From contig JADHNH010000020.1 of the NCBI GenBank assembly GCA_016779605.1, positions 1-41,595 of the forward strand: 41,595 nucleotides of DNA, in the 5' to 3' direction. Both the position numbers and the translations under genes were made by a program. The notes under the pieces are model-generated. The model did no database searches and was not told the DNA's origin. It saw only the letters and a list, made by a program, of their open reading frames with translations. Of this stretch, positions 37,324-41,595 are shown in pieces. This stretch comes from Nevskia sp. GTDB taxonomy: Bacteria; Pseudomonadota; Gammaproteobacteria; Nevskiales; Nevskiaceae. How positions within the stretch are numbered: the stretch's first letter is position 1; each line of letters starts with the position of its first letter.

Positions 37324-39603
37324 ATGTCAGCTGAAAAATTGCCGCAGGATGCCCAGGACAAGGCGCGCTTTCCGGAGTTCTACAAGCTGTCGGTGGCGGA
37401 CCGCGTGCGGGTGATCCACGAGCGCGGCTGGCTGTCCGGCGAGGATTACCAGGCCCTGATCTCCGGCGACCACACGCTGAAGATCAACAAGGCCGACAAG
37501 ATGATCGAGAACGTCGTCGGCGTGATGGGCCTGCCGGTCGGCCTGGGCCTGAACTTCCTGATCAACGGCCGCGACTACGTGGTGCCGCTGGTGGTGGAGG
37601 AGCCCTCGATCGTGGCGGCCTTGTCCTCGGCGGCCAAGGTGGTGCGCGGCGCCGGCGGCTTCGCCACCGAAAGCACCGAGCCGGTGCTGATCGGCCAGGT
37701 GCAGGTGGTGGACGTGCCGCACGTGGCCAAGGCGCAGGCGGCGCTGCTGCAGCGCAAGGGCGAGATCCTCAACCTCGCCAACAGCCTGCACCCGCAGATG
37801 GTGGCGCGCGGCGGCGGCGCCAAGGACCTGGAAGTGCACCTGCATGCGCGGCCGGAAGGTGGCGACATGGTGGTGGTGCACCTGCTGGTGGACACCCGCG
37901 ACGCGATGGGCGCCAACCTGGTCAACACCATGTGCGAGGGCGTGGCCTCGCTGGTGGAGTCGATCACCGACGGCCGCGTGTTCCTGCGCATCCTGTCCAA
38001 CCTCACGGACCGCTCGATGGTGCGCGCGCGCTGCGTGATCCCGTTCGAGAAGCTGGCCGGCAAGGGCTACACCGGCGAGGAGGTGCGCGACGGCGTGATC
38101 CTGGCCAACGAGTTCGCCAGCATCGACCCGTACCGCGCCACTACCCACAACAAGGGCGTGATGAACGGCGTCGACGCGGTGGCGCTGGCCACCGGCAACG
38201 ACTGGCGCGCCATCGAGGCGGCCGCCCATGCCTACGCCGCGCGCGGCGGCCGCTACACCTCGCTGACGCGCTGGTACAAGGGTCCGAACGGCGAGCTGGT
38301 CGGCGAGATCGAGGTGCCGCTCAAGGTCGGCACCGTCGGCGGCCCGCTGCAGTCCAATCCCACGGTGGCGCTGAACCTGCGCCTGCTGGGGGTGAAGTCG
38401 GCGCGCGAGCTGGCCGAGGTGATGGGCGCGGTCGGCCTGGCGCAGAACTTCTCGGCGCTGCGCGCACTGACCACCGAAGGCATCCAGCAGGGCCACATGA
38501 CCCTGCACGCGCGCAGCGTGGCGATCGCCGCCGGCGCCACGCCGGAGATCTTCGACACCGTGGTCGACCGCCTGGTCGAAAGCGGCGAGATCAAGATCTG
38601 GAAGGCGCAGGAAATCGTCGTGCAGGTGCGCAAGGAGGCGCGCGGCGCGGCCGAGTCGGTGATCCCCGAGCAGCATGCCTGCGGCCATGGCAAGATCATC
38701 CTGCTGGGCGAGCACGCGGTGGTGTACGGCAGCCACGCCATCGCCGCGCCGGTGCCGCTGGCGGTGCGCGCGGCGGTGCAGGACACGCAGTCCGGCGGGG
38801 TGGACATGATCATCCCGCGCTGGGGCGTGGAATACCGGCTGCACCGCGACCCGGCGCACCGCGACTCGTTCCAGCGCTCGCTCGGCATCATCTTCGACAC
38901 CCTGGGCCTGACCGACCGCTCGGTGCGCATCGAGGTGTTCCCGGCGGTGCCCCGCGCCCGCGGCCTGGGCGGCTCGGCGGCGATGGCGGTGGCGATCATC
39001 CGCGCGCTGGACCAGCACTTCAAGCTCGGCCTGAGCGACGAGGAAGTCAACGCGCTGGCCTACAAGTGCGAGCAGGTGGCGCACGGCACGCCGTCGGGCA
39101 TCGACAACACCGTGGCGACCTACGGCAAGTTCCTGCTGTACAAGCGCGATCCTTCCGGCGCGACGCCGCCGATGTTCCGCGAGATGGCGGTGCCCAAGCC
39201 GATTCCGATCGTCATCGGCATCAGCAGCAAGGAAAGCCTCACCGCCAAGACGGTAGGCGGCGTGCGCACCGCCTGGCAGCGCAACCCGGAGCTGTACGAG
39301 CGCATCTTCCGCGAAATCGACCAGCTCACCCTGCAGGGTGTCGAGGCGATACAAAAAAACGACTTGCAGCGCCTCGGCGAGCTGATGAACGTATGTCACG
39401 GCTTGCTCAACGCCCTGGGCGTGTCGAGCTGGGAAATCGAGGAGCTGGTGCAGATCTCGCGCGAGCACGGCGCCCTCGGCGCCAAGCTCACCGGCGGCGG
39501 CGGCGGCGGCTCGATCATCGCGCTGTGCCCGGAGCGTCCGGACAAGGTGATCGCGGCGCTGCGCGACGCCGGCTACCAGGCGATGGAGGTGAACATTGGA
39601 TAG
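37324..39603 (+). CDS. HMG-CoA reductase / mevalonate kinase fusion protein
   Basis: This single 759-residue chain joins two consecutive steps of the mevalonate pathway. Residues 1 to about 449 are a class II HMG-CoA reductase close in motif order to the Pseudomonas mevalonii enzyme: PLVVEEPSIVAAL (E92/E93), THNKGVMNG (K277), ATGNDWRAIEA (D293) and GHMTLHARSVA (H395). Residues from about 450 are mevalonate kinase: CGHGKIILLGEHAVVYGSHA, the ATP loop RARGLGGSAAMAVA, HGTPSGIDNTV (D594) and KLTGGGGGGSIIAL. There is almost no linker. The start at 37324 is chosen because GAGG lies 9 nt upstream; the ATG at 37315 would abut it. All catalytic residues are kept in both halves, so both are probably active. 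Confidence 0.95.
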   Translation: MSAEKLPQDAQDKARFPEFYKLSVADRVRVIHERGWLSGEDYQALISGDHTLKINKADKMIENVVGVMGLPVGLGLNFLINGRDYVVPLVVEEPSIVAALSSAAKVVRGAGGFATESTEPVLIGQVQVVDVPHVAKAQAALLQRKGEILNLANSLHPQMVARGGGAKDLEVHLHARPEGGDMVVVHLLVDTRDAMGANLVNTMCEGVASLVESITDGRVFLRILSNLTDRSMVRARCVIPFEKLAGKGYTGEEVRDGVILANEFASIDPYRATTHNKGVMNGVDAVALATGNDWRAIEAAAHAYAARGGRYTSLTRWYKGPNGELVGEIEVPLKVGTVGGPLQSNPTVALNLRLLGVKSARELAEVMGAVGLAQNFSALRALTTEGIQQGHMTLHARSVAIAAGATPEIFDTVVDRLVESGEIKIWKAQEIVVQVRKEARGAAESVIPEQHACGHGKIILLGEHAVVYGSHAIAAPVPLAVRAAVQDTQSGGVDMIIPRWGVEYRLHRDPAHRDSFQRSLGIIFDTLGLTDRSVRIEVFPAVPRARGLGGSAAMAVAIIRALDQHFKLGLSDEEVNALAYKCEQVAHGTPSGIDNTVATYGKFLLYKRDPSGATPPMFREMAVPKPIPIVIGISSKESLTAKTVGGVRTAWQRNPELYERIFREIDQLTLQGVEAIQKNDLQRLGELMNVCHGLLNALGVSSWEIEELVQISREHGALGAKLTGGGGGGSIIALCPERPDKVIAALRDAGYQAMEVNIG

Positions 39604-40189
39604 CTCTGCGCTGTACAGCCGGGAGCGCGTCGTCTCCTTCGACGACGAGCCCCTGGTGCTGGTGGACGGCCAGGACCGCGAGGTCGGCTTCCTCGACAAG
39701 GCCGCGGCGCATCGCGGCGAGGGGCAGCTGCACCGGGCGTTCTCGCTGTTCATCTTCAACTCGGCCGGAGAACTGCTGCTGCAGCAGCGCGCCACCGGCA
39801 AGCGGCTGTGGCCGGGTTACTGGTCGAACACCTGCTGCAGCCACCCGCGCCGCGGCGAAACCGTGGACCAGGCCATCCACCGGCGCCTGGAGGAAGAGCT
39901 CGGCCTGAAGTGCCCGCTGCAGTTCCTGTTCAAGTTCGAATACCACGCGCAGTTCGACGCCGACGGCGCCGAGCACGAGCTGTGCTGGGTCTACGCCGGG
40001 CATTGCGACCGCGCGCCGCGCACCAACTTCAACGAGATCGCCGCGGTGCGCTATGTCGCGCCCGCTGCGCTCGACGCCGAAATCGCCGCGCGCCCCGAGA
40101 CTTTCACGCCCTGGTTCAAGCTGGAATGGGCACGGATCCGTAGCCAGCACGCGCGGCTGTGCGGTGCAGCAAACGCGCCGGGATTGTGA
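39596..40189 (+). CDS. idi: Isopentenyl-diphosphate isomerase, type I
   Basis: This Nudix-fold enzyme interconverts IPP and DMAPP, which is essential in a mevalonate organism since the pathway makes only IPP. The catalytic Cys is in YWSNTCCSHPRRGET, the Nudix helix in AIHRRLEEELGL, and the second acid in GAEHELCWVYAG (the E116-like site of the E. coli enzyme). The length is 197 residues. The start is an unusual TTG at 39596, supported by GGAGGTGA about 5 nt upstream and overlapping the fusion gene's stop by 8 nt. hpnH follows after 114 bp. Confidence 0.95.
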   Translation: MDSSALYSRERVVSFDDEPLVLVDGQDREVGFLDKAAAHRGEGQLHRAFSLFIFNSAGELLLQQRATGKRLWPGYWSNTCCSHPRRGETVDQAIHRRLEEELGLKCPLQFLFKFEYHAQFDADGAEHELCWVYAGHCDRAPRTNFNEIAAVRYVAPAALDAEIAARPETFTPWFKLEWARIRSQHARLCGAANAPGL

Positions 40190-40303
40190 GAGAATTCGCG
40201 ATTGCCGAACATGCTGCCTGCATTGCGGCAGTGCCGTCGATCCGGCGCACGTCGTCGCTCTGCCGAACTTTGTTGCCGTTGGCTTGAATAATCTGGAGAT
40301 CTC

Positions 40304-41434
<1,131 letters not shown>

Positions 41435-41476
41435 TCGCCGCCGGGCCGGGCGCTCCACCCGAAGCTTCTCCAGCCG

Positions 41477-41595
41477 GTGCCGCAGCACGCCCTCCTGCTG
41501 TGGGCGGCCGTGCCCGCCGCGGCGATGTGGTGCGGGCTGCTGCTGGCGCCGTGGCGGCCGTGGAGCACGCGCGAGCGCATCGAGCCTGAGCCGGG
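41477..41595 (+). CDS. hpnB: Probable hopanoid glycosyltransferase HpnB, 5' fragment
   Basis: An open frame from GTG 41477 runs off the window, giving 39 residues: a hydrophobic helix (ALLLWAAVPAAAMWCGLLLA) followed by PWRPWSTRERIEPEP. That pattern of a membrane helix then PWRPWSTRE is what I recall for hopene-associated glycosyltransferase HpnB, and the position behind hpnH fits. No catalytic part is inside the window. A leftover short frame ending at 41589 in another phase is a shadow. The 41435-41476 gap holds nothing recognisable. Confidence 0.5.
   Translation, partial: MPQHALLLWAAVPAAAMWCGLLLAPWRPWSTRERIEPEP

Noticed and set aside
37327-39801. 824-residue minus-strand open frame opposite the HMGR-MVK gene
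   Set aside because: The plus-strand protein has all catalytic motifs of two enzymes; the minus frame has none.

Overview
The window is high-GC (about 70%) chromosomal DNA of a gammaproteobacterium. Gene order on the left (map divergent from rpsB-tsf-pyrH-frr-uppS-cdsA-rseP-bamA-skp-lpxD-fabZ-lpxA-lpxB-rnhB-dnaE-accA-tilS) is the standard gammaproteobacterial arrangement. Heptamer repeats of the GGAATCG/GGAAACC type, which I associate with Xanthomonadales (Lysobacterales) genomes, suggest that order. The taxonomic call is inference from synteny and repeats, not from a search.

Region 1 (1-21.6 kb) is housekeeping: the start of a probable glnD, map, the translation/UMP-kinase block, undecaprenyl-PP and CDP-diacylglycerol synthesis, the outer-membrane biogenesis block (rseP, bamA, skp), lipid A synthesis with fabZ, RNase HII, DNA polymerase III alpha, acetyl-CoA carboxylase alpha, tRNA(Ile) lysidine synthase and adenine phosphoribosyltransferase. 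One expected gene is missing: dxr (ispC), the committed step of the MEP isoprenoid pathway. It normally lies near frr/uppS/cdsA, directly between cdsA and rseP in pseudomonads and xanthomonads; here that gap is only about 144 bp.

Region 2 (21.7-41.6 kb) is a large hopanoid/isoprenoid locus in three main transcription units. The first reads rightward: squalene synthase of the one-step eukaryote-like type, squalene-hopene cyclase, hpnG, hpnA and a DUF2459 lipoprotein. The second reads leftward: hpnI, hpnJ, hpnK, hpnL and a ferritin-like di-iron protein with a complete ligand set. The third reads rightward: diphosphomevalonate decarboxylase, phosphomevalonate kinase, an HMG-CoA reductase/mevalonate kinase fusion, type I IPP isomerase, hpnH and the start of a probable hpnB. 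Small exported DUF2059 and DUF2147 proteins sit at the unit boundaries.

Together the genes describe a route from HMG-CoA to mevalonate, IPP/DMAPP, (FPP made elsewhere), squalene, hopene, adenosylhopane (HpnH), ribosylhopane (HpnG) and cyclitol-ether-type bacteriohopanepolyols (HpnI, HpnK, HpnJ). The absent dxr at its usual site plus a mevalonate operon suggests that the mevalonate route has replaced MEP in this lineage. The most novel items are the in-frame HMGR-MVK fusion, which joins two consecutive steps, and the di-iron protein inside the hpn operon. HMG-CoA synthase, thiolase, FPP synthase and hpnO/M/N/P are not in this window. I saw no tRNA, rRNA, CRISPR or insertion sequence.
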